The notes beneath the pieces were generated by a model. The model had not been told where the DNA came from. It did not search any database and was given only the letters and a program-made list of their open reading frames with translations. 64,000 nucleotides of DNA, from NCBI GenBank assembly GCA_963753195.1, contig CAVWBH010000009.1, positions 496,001-560,000 of the forward strand. Direction: 5' to 3'. The DNA comes from Palsa-504 sp963753195. Lineage in GTDB: Bacteria > Actinomycetota > Actinomycetes > Streptosporangiales > Streptosporangiaceae. The position numbers and the translations under genes are program-made. This document shows positions 26,944 to 34,060 of this stretch, piece after piece (position 1 is the first letter of the stretch; every line of letters starts with the position of its first letter).

Positions 26944-28485
26944 GTGGCGACCGGGGAAATTAACCGCCCAGCAGACGACGCCCAGACGAGATCGCTGCTG
27001 GCGGCCATCGTGGAATCGTCAGTCGACGCCATCGCGAGCATTACCCTGGACGGGATCATAACGAGCTGGAATTCCGGCGCGGCGGCCATTTATGGTTATA
27101 CCGCCGAGGAGATGACCGGTCGTCACATATCGATGCTTTACCCGCCGGACCGAACCAAGGAGCTTGAGCCGATTCTGGCGCAGCTACGCCGGGGGCGGCA
27201 GGTGCATCATTTGGAAACCCAGCGGGTCCGCAAGGACGGCACCGTCATCGACGTGTCGCTTTCGGTCTCCCCTATCCGCGGGGAAGACGGCGTTATCGTC
27301 GGAGCGGCCGCGGTTACCTGGGATGTCACCGAGCGCAACTGGGCCGAAGCCGAGCAACGGGCGGCCGAGGCCGGACGGCAGGAGTCCGCCCGGATCGAGG
27401 CCGCGGTCCGGCTCGCGGGCGGGATGGCCACTGAATTCAGCAACCTGCTCAGCTCGATCATGGGGTACGCAGCGTCGGCGGCCGAGGCGACCGCCGGTGA
27501 CCCCCTGGTACGAGCCGACGTGGCGCAGATCCAGGCCGCTGCCGGGCGCGCGGCCCGGCTGGCCAGGGAACTTCTGCTGTTCAGCCGCCGCGAGCCCGCC
27601 CGTCCCGAGCGGGTCGACCTGAACGCGGTCCTGGCGGGCACGCGTGATCTGCTGCAGGCCAGCGTCGGCGCGGACATCGAATTGCGGCTCATCACGGCGC
27701 CGTACCTGCCGACGGTGCTGGCGGACCGCGGGCAGATCGAGCAGGTGCTGGTCAACCTGTCCCTGAATGCCCGCGACGCGATGCCCGAAGGGGGCATCCT
27801 GACGTTCACCACCGGGGCGGCAGACCTCAGCGAAGCTCCCGGCGCGGTGTGGTCCGGGACCCGGCCGGGGCTGTGCGCGAAACTTACCGTCAGCGACACC
27901 GGCCGCGGCATGGACGCGGAGACGATGTCCCGTGCCTTCGAGCCGTTCTTCACTACCAGGCCGCCGGGCCAGGGCACTGGCCTGGGACTTTCCGCCGTCT
28001 ACGGCATCGTCACTAAAGCTGGCGGCGGCATCGCCATCGACTCAGAGCAGGGCCTGGGTACCACCGTCCGCATCTACCTACCCGCGGCCTACGTCCCGGC
28101 CCAGGGTTCGGCACCCACGAGGTCGCCGGGAACCGCCCCGACCATCCTGGTGGTCGACGACCAGCCCGCGGTGCTCGAGGTAGTCTCCCGGATCTTGCGC
28201 CACAACGGCTATCACACGCTCGAAGCCGGCAGTTATGAACAGACCCTATCGCTGCTGTCGATGCACGACCCCGACCTGCTGCTGACCGATAACGTGCCAG
28301 CTGAGGTGCCGGAACAGACGCTCGCGGACCAGGTACGGGAAATCAAGCCGGGCATGCGTATCTTGCGTATGTCCGGGGTCACCGCCCTCGGACCCGAGGA
28401 CGGGCAGGTCATTAACAAGCCGTTCACCGCGAAGGACCTGGTGGATAAGGTGCGCGCGGTCCTGGACGCCCCCGCGGAGTACTGA
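26944..28485 (+). CDS. PAS-histidine kinase-receiver protein lacking the phosphoacceptor His
   Basis: A 513-aa soluble protein from GTG 26944 (GGAGGAAA at 26932-26939). PAS at ~18-130 (SSVDAIASITLDGIITSWNS). The dimerisation helix reads RLAGGMATEFSNLLSSIMGY where the family has LAGGVAHDFNNLL, so the phosphoacceptor His is Thr163 and N166 is Ser. The ATP-binding domain looks whole: VLVNLSLNARDAMPEGG (N box), VSDTGRGM (G1) and FEPFFTTRPPGQGTGLGLS (F/G2). A receiver domain follows (ILVVDDQP, LLLTDNVP with the Asp, INKPF with the Lys). The same substitution is not seen in the similar protein at 28501. It faces that gene tail to tail, 15 bp apart. Confidence 0.88.
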   Translation: MATGEINRPADDAQTRSLLAAIVESSVDAIASITLDGIITSWNSGAAAIYGYTAEEMTGRHISMLYPPDRTKELEPILAQLRRGRQVHHLETQRVRKDGTVIDVSLSVSPIRGEDGVIVGAAAVTWDVTERNWAEAEQRAAEAGRQESARIEAAVRLAGGMATEFSNLLSSIMGYAASAAEATAGDPLVRADVAQIQAAAGRAARLARELLLFSRREPARPERVDLNAVLAGTRDLLQASVGADIELRLITAPYLPTVLADRGQIEQVLVNLSLNARDAMPEGGILTFTTGAADLSEAPGAVWSGTRPGLCAKLTVSDTGRGMDAETMSRAFEPFFTTRPPGQGTGLGLSAVYGIVTKAGGGIAIDSEQGLGTTVRIYLPAAYVPAQGSAPTRSPGTAPTILVVDDQPAVLEVVSRILRHNGYHTLEAGSYEQTLSLLSMHDPDLLLTDNVPAEVPEQTLADQVREIKPGMRILRMSGVTALGPEDGQVINKPFTAKDLVDKVRAVLDAPAEY

Positions 28486-28500
28486 CGGAAGCGTTGTCGC

Positions 28501-30171
28501 CTAGGGTGCCCCAGGCGGCGTGGCGGTGGCGATGATCTGCCGCAGCACAGCGAGCAGCTGTGCTGCGCTGAACGGTTTCTGGATGAGGTTGACGTCGGCT
28601 TCCACGACCCCCTGGGAGTCCAGGACGCCCTGGGTGTAGCCGGACATGAACAGTACCTTTACGCCGGGACGCAGCGCGCGGATCCGCTCGGCGGCTTCCT
28701 TGCCGAGCATCCGCGGCATGACGACGTCGGTCAGCAGCACGTCGATGTCGCCGGCCTGGCTCGCGGCGATCTCGATGGCCTCGTGGCCGCTGGCGGCGGC
28801 GATGACGTGGTAACCGGAGCGGGACAGGATCCTGCGGGTCACCTCCCGCATGGCGGGCTCGTCCTCCACGATCAGGACGGTCTCGTCCCCGCCGCCACCG
28901 GGCACCTGCTCTGGCGCCGGCTCGGCTCGGCTACCGTCGCGGGTGGCCGGCAGCAAGATGGTGACCGTGGTGCCGATACCCGGTTCGGAATAGATCTGCA
29001 CGTAGCCACCGACCTGGGTCACGATCCCGTACACGGTGGCCAGGCCGAGGCCCGTTCCCTCGCCCTTGGGCCTGGTGGTGAAGAAGGGCTCGAACGCGCG
29101 GTCCGCGACATGCCTGGGCATCCCGATGCCGGTGTCACTGAACTTCACGCAGGCGTACCGGCCGGACGGCAGGCCCACCCGGCCGGCCGCGTGGGATTCG
29201 TCGATCTCGGCGACGGAAGTCTGCACCACCAGCGTCCCGCCTGACGGCATGGCGTCCCGGGCGTTGACGGCCAGGTTGACCAGAACCTGCTCGATCTGAC
29301 CAGGGTCGGCGAGCACCGCGCCCAGCCGGGGCGCCAGGTCCGTCTTCAGGATCACGTGCTCGCCGAGGGTGCGGATGAGCAGCTGCTCGACCCGCGTGAT
29401 GATCTCGTTGAGGTCCAGCGGCCGCGGCTGCACGACGTCGCGGCGGGCGAAGGCCAGCAGCTGACGGGTGAGCTCGGCCGCGCGTTCGGCGGCGAGCTGG
29501 ATCTGCCTGACGTCATCGCGGACCGACTGCCGGTCGACCGGCAGGCCATCCTTGGCTACCTCCTCGTCGACGAACGCCGCGTAGTTCGAGATGACGGCGA
29601 GCAGGTTGTTGAAGTCGTGGGCGACCCCGCCGGCGAGCTGGCCCAGGCTCTCCAGCCGCTGCGATTGCTGTAGCTGGCGTTCCAGCTTGTCCCGCTCGGC
29701 CTGGCTGCTGCGCCGCTCGCGCTCGGCCCGCAGTTCCAGGCGTTCGGTCACATCGCGGACGGCGGCGATGACAAGGAGGCCGTCGTCGGTGCCGACCGCC
29801 GACAGCGAGATCTCGGTGGGGAACGTGCTGCCGTCACGGCGTCGGGCGGACAGCTCCAGCCCCGCGCCCATGGGCCGCGGGCTGGGGTCGGCCAGGTACC
29901 GGTCCCGGTGGGCGCGGTGCCCCGGCCGCACGATGCCGGGGACCAGGATCTCCACCGGCTGGTCCACGAGTTCGTCGCGCCGGTACCCGAACAGGCGCTC
30001 CGTCTGGGCGTTCACCAGCGCGATCCGGCCGAGGCGGTCCACGCATACCATCGCGTCCGGTGCCCCCTCGAGCAGCCGGGCGAACGAGCTATCGGCGACC
30101 TGCCGTCTGACGCCCTGGACCGGACCGCCCGTCAGGCCTCGGCGCGAGTGCCTGGCCGGTGATCCGGACAT
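28501..30171 (-). CDS. PAS-histidine kinase-receiver hybrid kinase
   Basis: A 556-aa soluble hybrid sensor kinase. PAS at ~30-145 (EGAPDAMVCVDRLGRIALVN). DHp: LGQLAGGVAHDFNNLL with His185. ATPase: VLVNLAVNARDAMPSGG, FSDTGIGMP and FEPFFTTRPKGEGTGLGLA. C-terminal receiver: VLIVEDEPAMREVTRRIL, DVLLTDVVMPRM and LIQKPFS. I start it at ATG 30171 because GGAG lies 9 nt upstream; ATG 30189 is possible, and the longer ORF to 30549 is a shadow of the upstream gene. It overlaps the end of the DHp-protein gene (30132) by ~40 bp, so both are co-translated. The PAS probably senses a cytosolic cue, unknown. Confidence 0.9.
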   Translation of the reverse strand: MSGSPARHSRRGLTGGPVQGVRRQVADSSFARLLEGAPDAMVCVDRLGRIALVNAQTERLFGYRRDELVDQPVEILVPGIVRPGHRAHRDRYLADPSPRPMGAGLELSARRRDGSTFPTEISLSAVGTDDGLLVIAAVRDVTERLELRAERERRSSQAERDKLERQLQQSQRLESLGQLAGGVAHDFNNLLAVISNYAAFVDEEVAKDGLPVDRQSVRDDVRQIQLAAERAAELTRQLLAFARRDVVQPRPLDLNEIITRVEQLLIRTLGEHVILKTDLAPRLGAVLADPGQIEQVLVNLAVNARDAMPSGGTLVVQTSVAEIDESHAAGRVGLPSGRYACVKFSDTGIGMPRHVADRAFEPFFTTRPKGEGTGLGLATVYGIVTQVGGYVQIYSEPGIGTTVTILLPATRDGSRAEPAPEQVPGGGGDETVLIVEDEPAMREVTRRILSRSGYHVIAAASGHEAIEIAASQAGDIDVLLTDVVMPRMLGKEAAERIRALRPGVKVLFMSGYTQGVLDSQGVVEADVNLIQKPFSAAQLLAVLRQIIATATPPGAP

Positions 30172-30854
30172 CTGGGTATCTCCATCCATATCCGCAGGCG
30201 GCGGTCGTCGAGGCCGACACGCGCGCGGGCCTGGATGGCCGCCGCCAGGCGCTGCAACCACACCTCGATCGCGGCCGAGCCGCCGGAGGCCGGGTCGTGC
30301 CCCGGTGCCGACCTCATGTTCAGCTCGAGGAAGATCAGGTCCGGGCGGGCTCGTACCATGACGACCGGCCGGTCCCACGCCTCCGCGCGGCCCAGCCCGG
30401 TCAAGATCAGCTCGGTCACGTCGGCCACGGTCTGGATGTCGGCCTGCGGGAGCCCCGTCACCCCCTCGCCGACCGCCACGGCGAGCGGGGTGACCAGCAG
30501 CCAGGCGGTCCGCTGCTTCAGGGTCTCGATCAGGCCGGACCCCGGCCACGGAAAGGGCCAGAGCTCATCCTGGAGGCGGCACAGCTCCCGGCCGACGGCA
30601 TGAACCTGCCGGGTGATGTCGACCAGCTCATCGCCCGGCGGTGCCGCCATCGCGCGGACCTCGCCCAGCTCGAGAGCCAGCGCGGCGAGCTGCTGGATCG
30701 GCCCGTCATGCAGCAGGCCGGCCAGATGACCGCGTTCGCGGGCACGGAGCTGGCGCATCATGTCCAGGAGCACGGACGGCGCGGCAGAGCCGGCGTCGTC
30801 GGCGTCGACGGCCAGGGCTCCATAGGTGGGAGGCCGTGCGGCTTCGTCGCTCAT
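30132..30854 (-). CDS. HisKA_3-type DHp protein with degenerate ATPase domain
   Basis: A 240-aa protein with an excellent start (GGAGGTGATC directly before ATG 30854). Residues ~36-75 are a NarL-type DHp: ARERGHLAGLLHDGPIQQLA, with His49 in the HDGP motif. Beyond it, VADVTELILTGLGRAEAWD sits where the N box should be but lacks the Asn, and no DxGxG or GTGLG is present; only a fold-like shadow remains (VVMVRARPDLIFLELN). It therefore probably cannot bind ATP. A histidine phosphotransferase role like Spo0B or ChpT, which are also DHp plus dead ATPase, is my inference. It heads an operon with the hybrid kinase and is divergent from the DevR-like regulator. Confidence 0.75.
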   Translation of the reverse strand: MSDEAARPPTYGALAVDADDAGSAAPSVLLDMMRQLRARERGHLAGLLHDGPIQQLAALALELGEVRAMAAPPGDELVDITRQVHAVGRELCRLQDELWPFPWPGSGLIETLKQRTAWLLVTPLAVAVGEGVTGLPQADIQTVADVTELILTGLGRAEAWDRPVVMVRARPDLIFLELNMRSAPGHDPASGGSAAIEVWLQRLAAAIQARARVGLDDRRLRIWMEIPRCPDHRPGTRAEA

Positions 30855-30965
30855 GATCACCTCCGCGGCACTGGCGGCCGGGCCTGGCTTCGGGCCGACG
30901 GTGACGGCCGGCCAGCCCCTCGTAACAATTCGAAACCGCAATATCACTTACAGTAGCATGATTAG

Positions 30966-30983
30966 ACGCCTAGCCGACTAGGG
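30966..30983. promoter_or_regulatory. Inverted repeat in divergent promoter region
   Basis: CCTAG (30969-30973) and CTAGG (30978-30982) around 4 nt. It lies between the DHp-protein start (30854) and the response-regulator start (31052). It could be an operator for the regulator; short, so tentative. Confidence 0.3.
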
Positions 30984-31051
30984 TGATCGCCTCCGGGCGG
31001 GAACCGTGCCACGGGCCATGGCGTCCGCCAGGCGCGGAACGGAGAAGGCCG

Positions 31052-31720
31052 ATGAACGAAGACAGCCGGCAGCCGGGCAGGATCGGCGTGTTCCTGGTCG
31101 ATGACCACGAAATCTTCCGGCGGGGCATCCGGGCCCTGCTCGCCGGCGAGCCAGACATCGAGGTCATCGGCGAGGCGGACACCGCGGCGGCGGCCATGGC
31201 CCGGATGCCCGCGCTGCGGCCGGACGTGGCGGTTCTCGACGTGCGGTTGCCGGACGGGGACGGCGTCACGGTCTGCCGGGAGATCTGCTCCGCGCTGCCG
31301 GAGACCGCGTGCCTGATGCTCACGGCATACGGCGACGAGCAGGCCCTGCTCGGCGCGATCATGGCGGGCGCGGCCGGTTATGTGTCCAAGCAGACATGCG
31401 GCACCGACCTGGTCAGCGCCCTGCGTGCGGTCGCGTCCGGCCAGTCGATACTCGACCCGTTCGCCTCGCGCCAGGTGATGGCCCGGCTGCGGGAGCACGC
31501 CGCCGCCGCCGATCCGGTAGCCGCGCTGTCCGATCAAGAAAAGCGGGTACTCGAGCTGATCGGCGAGGGACTGGCCAACCGCCAGATCGCGGAGCGCATG
31601 TTCCTGGCGGAAAAGACGGTAAAGAACTACGTGTCCTCGCTGCTGACCAAGCTGGGGATGCAGAACCGGACCCAGGCGGCCGCGTTCTCTGCGCGGCATG
31701 CCGAGGACCAGGGCAGATGA
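31052..31720 (+). CDS. NarL/LuxR-type response regulator, DevR/DosR-like
   Basis: A 222-aa regulator from ATG 31052 (GGAGAAGG 4 nt upstream; the longer frame to 30983 lacks support). Receiver: IGVFLVDDHEIFRRGIRALL, with Asp63 in VLDVRLPDGDG and Lys in GYVSKQTCGTDL. Output: LuxR-type HTH in LSDQEKRVLELIGEGLANRQ and AERMFLAEKTVKNYVSSLL, then KLGMQNRTQAAAF. The HTH is strikingly like DevR/DosR of mycobacteria. It binds DNA as a dimer once phosphorylated. The adjacent DHp protein and hybrid kinase are its likely phosphodonors; no oxygen- or NO-sensing GAF kinase of the DosS type is encoded beside it. Confidence 0.9.
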   Translation: MNEDSRQPGRIGVFLVDDHEIFRRGIRALLAGEPDIEVIGEADTAAAAMARMPALRPDVAVLDVRLPDGDGVTVCREICSALPETACLMLTAYGDEQALLGAIMAGAAGYVSKQTCGTDLVSALRAVASGQSILDPFASRQVMARLREHAAAADPVAALSDQEKRVLELIGEGLANRQIAERMFLAEKTVKNYVSSLLTKLGMQNRTQAAAFSARHAEDQGR

Positions 31721-31732
31721 TCCGCGGATTAG

Positions 31733-32971
31733 TCATCCCCCGCGCTGAGGCTGGGCTCGATGCAGCCCGCGAGAGCCACCGCCCTCCCCCGTCGTCACGC
31801 CGGCGCTCGCGGCCGCGCGCGTCAGCAAGGCCAGGGTGCGCTCGGCTGAGCAGGCCCAGGTGCACCCGGCCGCCACCGCCTGACCGCGCTCGCCCAGGTG
31901 CCGCGCGAAACGGGGGTCGGCCAGCACCCGGCCGAGGGCCTGGGCCCAGGCCCCGGGTACCCGGGCCGGGACGATGAGGGCACCTCCGCCCGCGACCTCC
32001 CGGACGGCCTCGGCGTCGCTGGCCACCACGGCCAGGCCCGCGGCCATGGCCTCGAGGACCGGCATCCCGAACCCCTCGACCAGGGACGGGTAGGCGAACG
32101 CCGAGGCGTTGGCGTACAGGTCGAGCAGCGCCGCGTCATCGACGTAGGCCTGCCGGCGCACCAGATCGGACAGCCCGAGAGTCGTCACGAGCCGTCCGAC
32201 GTAATCGGGGAATCGCGGGTCGGGCTGGCCGACCAGGACGAGCCCCACGCCGGGGTGGCGGGCTTGCAGCATGGCCAGGGCCTCCACCAGGATGGCCTGG
32301 TTCTTGTGCGGACGCTGCGCCCCGACGTGCAGGATGTAGCGGTCGGGGAGGCCCGGCGGCCGCGGCCGGGACTGGCCCGCCAGCGCGAAGAACTGGGCGC
32401 CCACGCCATGCGGCACCACGCACTCCTGCGGGAGTTCGACCCCGTAGAAGCGGCGGATGTCGTCACGGGTCGCCGCGGAGGGGGCCGCGAGCGCGGTGGC
32501 GGACCTGAGGGCCAGCCGGGTCGCGGTGTGGTAGGCCTGCGAGAACGCCGAGTGACCGCGGGCGGCGGCGTCCCGCTCCAAAACGCAGTCGTGGACCACC
32601 GAGACGACCGGAACCCGGCCCGACAGGAGGGGCGTGCTGAGGTGATAGGGCACGAAGACCACGTCGGGCCGGGCGCGCTGCACGGCTCGGGCCAGCACCC
32701 ACTGGGAGCGAAGGGATTCCACCGGCACGCGGGAGGGCACCGCGCAGACGTTGCGGCGGGTCATCAGCTCACCCGCGCCGAGCCGGCCGCGGTCCGGGTG
32801 GCACAGGACGACGAGGTCCACCGCTGCGCGGCTGAGCTCGTGCAGCAGCTCGTAGGTGTACCTGCCGATGCCGTGGTAGCGGTCCTGCATGACCCGGCCG
32901 TCGACCAGGATGCGCAGCGAGCCGGTAACAGGTCCGCGTCGAGCGCGCCCCACGAATCCTCCCCGTTTCAA
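31733..32971 (-). CDS. GT4-family glycosyltransferase (mannosyltransferase-like)
   Basis: A 412-aa GT-B transferase, ending 12 bp from the convergent response regulator. Motifs: ILVDGRVMQDRYHGIGRYTY at the N-terminus, VFVPYHLSTPLL, VSVVHDCVLERD, then YILHVGAQRPHKNQAILVEA, LVLVGQPDPRFPDY, AYVDDAALLDLYANASAFAY and the donor-site PSLVEGFGMPVLEAMAAGLA with the conserved E-x7-E. Such GT4 enzymes act on GDP-mannose or similar donors; specificity is not shown. The C-terminal ~40 residues are low complexity. A start a few codons inside (near residue 15) is possible. Confidence 0.88.
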   Translation of the reverse strand: MKRGGFVGRARRGPVTGSLRILVDGRVMQDRYHGIGRYTYELLHELSRAAVDLVVLCHPDRGRLGAGELMTRRNVCAVPSRVPVESLRSQWVLARAVQRARPDVVFVPYHLSTPLLSGRVPVVSVVHDCVLERDAAARGHSAFSQAYHTATRLALRSATALAAPSAATRDDIRRFYGVELPQECVVPHGVGAQFFALAGQSRPRPPGLPDRYILHVGAQRPHKNQAILVEALAMLQARHPGVGLVLVGQPDPRFPDYVGRLVTTLGLSDLVRRQAYVDDAALLDLYANASAFAYPSLVEGFGMPVLEAMAAGLAVVASDAEAVREVAGGGALIVPARVPGAWAQALGRVLADPRFARHLGERGQAVAAGCTWACSAERTLALLTRAAASAGVTTGEGGGSRGLHRAQPQRGG

Positions 32972-33104
32972 TGACGACCGGCCCGCCCCGGAAAGCGCGA
33001 CCTGGGCGCCGGGAACGGCCCCGGCTCTCCCCCGCGAGCAGTCGATTCGCGGGCCGACTCCGCGCTGGCTCCCTAGCTCCAGTCGCGTATGGTTATATCA
33101 CGTT

Positions 33105-33300
33105 CACCGACGGTAAGAGAGCCTGATCCCGGAACGAGCACGGGAGACCCGCACGGCGGCGGACAAGGCTGCGAGGGCCGCGCCGCCGACGACCGCGATA
33201 ACGGCGAGTAGCACCCGGGTGGAGCTGGTGGACGAACAACTGCTCGTTCAGCGTCCCGGCGGCGACGACGTAGACGGTCACGCCGTGACGGGCCGTCAGG
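33105..33300 (-). pseudogene. Possible relic of a membrane protein
   Basis: On the minus strand one frame gives GVTVYVVAAGTLNEQLFVHQ, and after a shift the next gives VLLAVIAVVGGAALAALSAA followed by a basic VRVSRARSG, which is a good TM helix with a cytoplasmic end. Separate frames and no ribosome site suggest the decayed C-terminus of a one-TM protein just upstream of the GT4 gene. I do not recognise the family. Confidence 0.28.
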
Positions 33301-33372
33301 CAGGCGCGAGGCTCACCCGGATGTCACGGACCCATAAAGCCCGGCGCAGATTCGACCATAGGGCCGCCTACT

Positions 33373-33389
33373 CTTGGTAGTCAACCAAG
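33373..33389. promoter_or_regulatory. Inverted repeat, possible operator
   Basis: CTTGGT (33373-33378) and ACCAAG (33384-33389) around 5 nt, in lower-GC DNA upstream of the small gene at 33601. Looks like a MarR/HxlR-type site; no such regulator is adjacent in the window. Confidence 0.35.
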
Positions 33390-33600
33390 TACTCTGATCA
33401 AGCAGGGACACGAACCATGTAGGGCCCGGTGGCCGGTCAAGGGCGATGTCCGCCCTGGACGCGGCAGCGGTGGCCAGGGCGCACAGGACGGGACCCGCCG
33501 CGAGACCGGAAGATGCCGGGGCGGGACCAGCCGGCGCAACGTCACGGAGCGGCCGGCCAGGCTCAACTCCCCAACTCTCAATTACACATCGTGACGAAAA

Positions 33601-34011
33601 ATGGGACCTATGGGGGAAGCTATGATCAGCCCGGACGAGTTCCTGCGCCGCTGCGAGCGGGTCAAGGCAGACTTCGCGGCCGACGGGAGGGCACGCCAGC
33701 AGCTGACCTGCGAGCTGGCTGCTCTGTGCACCCTGACCGGCGCGCGGGCCGAGAGCCTCTACGACTCCAACTCCCAGCTCACCGGCCTGCGAGTATCCGA
33801 TCCGGGCGGCAATCTCGTCCTCTCCGGACCCGTCGATGAGGTGCTGGCTGAACTCGTCGCGGCGCAAGCCTCCTACCGGGATCGAGGACCAGGCCGAAGC
33901 GCGCGCTGCAGACCCGGTGATTCACGAAGTGCCGCCCAGCGGGCCGATCAGCTCGCCGCGGTGATCCAATCGTGGCGTTCTCCCCTCGGGATACCGCAGG
34001 GCCGGGGATGA
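33601..34011 (+). CDS. Small protein of unknown function
   Basis: Up to 136 aa; the ATG at 33622 (GGGGGAAGCT just upstream) is the better start, giving 129 aa. The N-terminal part, EFLRRCERVKADFAADGRAR, is helical and charged. The middle, SNSQLTGLRVSDPGGNLVLS followed by GPVDEVLAELVAAQASY, looks like a real small folded domain. The C-terminal 40 residues are Arg/Ser-rich and may be disordered. No family recognised and no membrane segment. Its 3' end is 49 bp from the convergent dnaE2 end. Confidence 0.5.
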   Translation: MGPMGEAMISPDEFLRRCERVKADFAADGRARQQLTCELAALCTLTGARAESLYDSNSQLTGLRVSDPGGNLVLSGPVDEVLAELVAAQASYRDRGPGRSARCRPGDSRSAAQRADQLAAVIQSWRSPLGIPQGRG

Positions 34012-34060
34012 AGGCAGGGTCCCGTCCCCAACGGCCACGCTGGCCGTGAGCCGGCCGGCC

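Noticed and set aside
30966..30983. Assignment of the CCTAG-N4-CTAGG repeat as a DosR box
   Set aside because: It does not contain the GGGAC...GTCCC core of DosR sites; kept only as a possible operator.
33313..33867. 184-aa minus-strand frame overlapping the small gene at 33601
   Set aside because: No ribosome site and unnatural composition; the plus-strand reading has a better start and a protein-like core.
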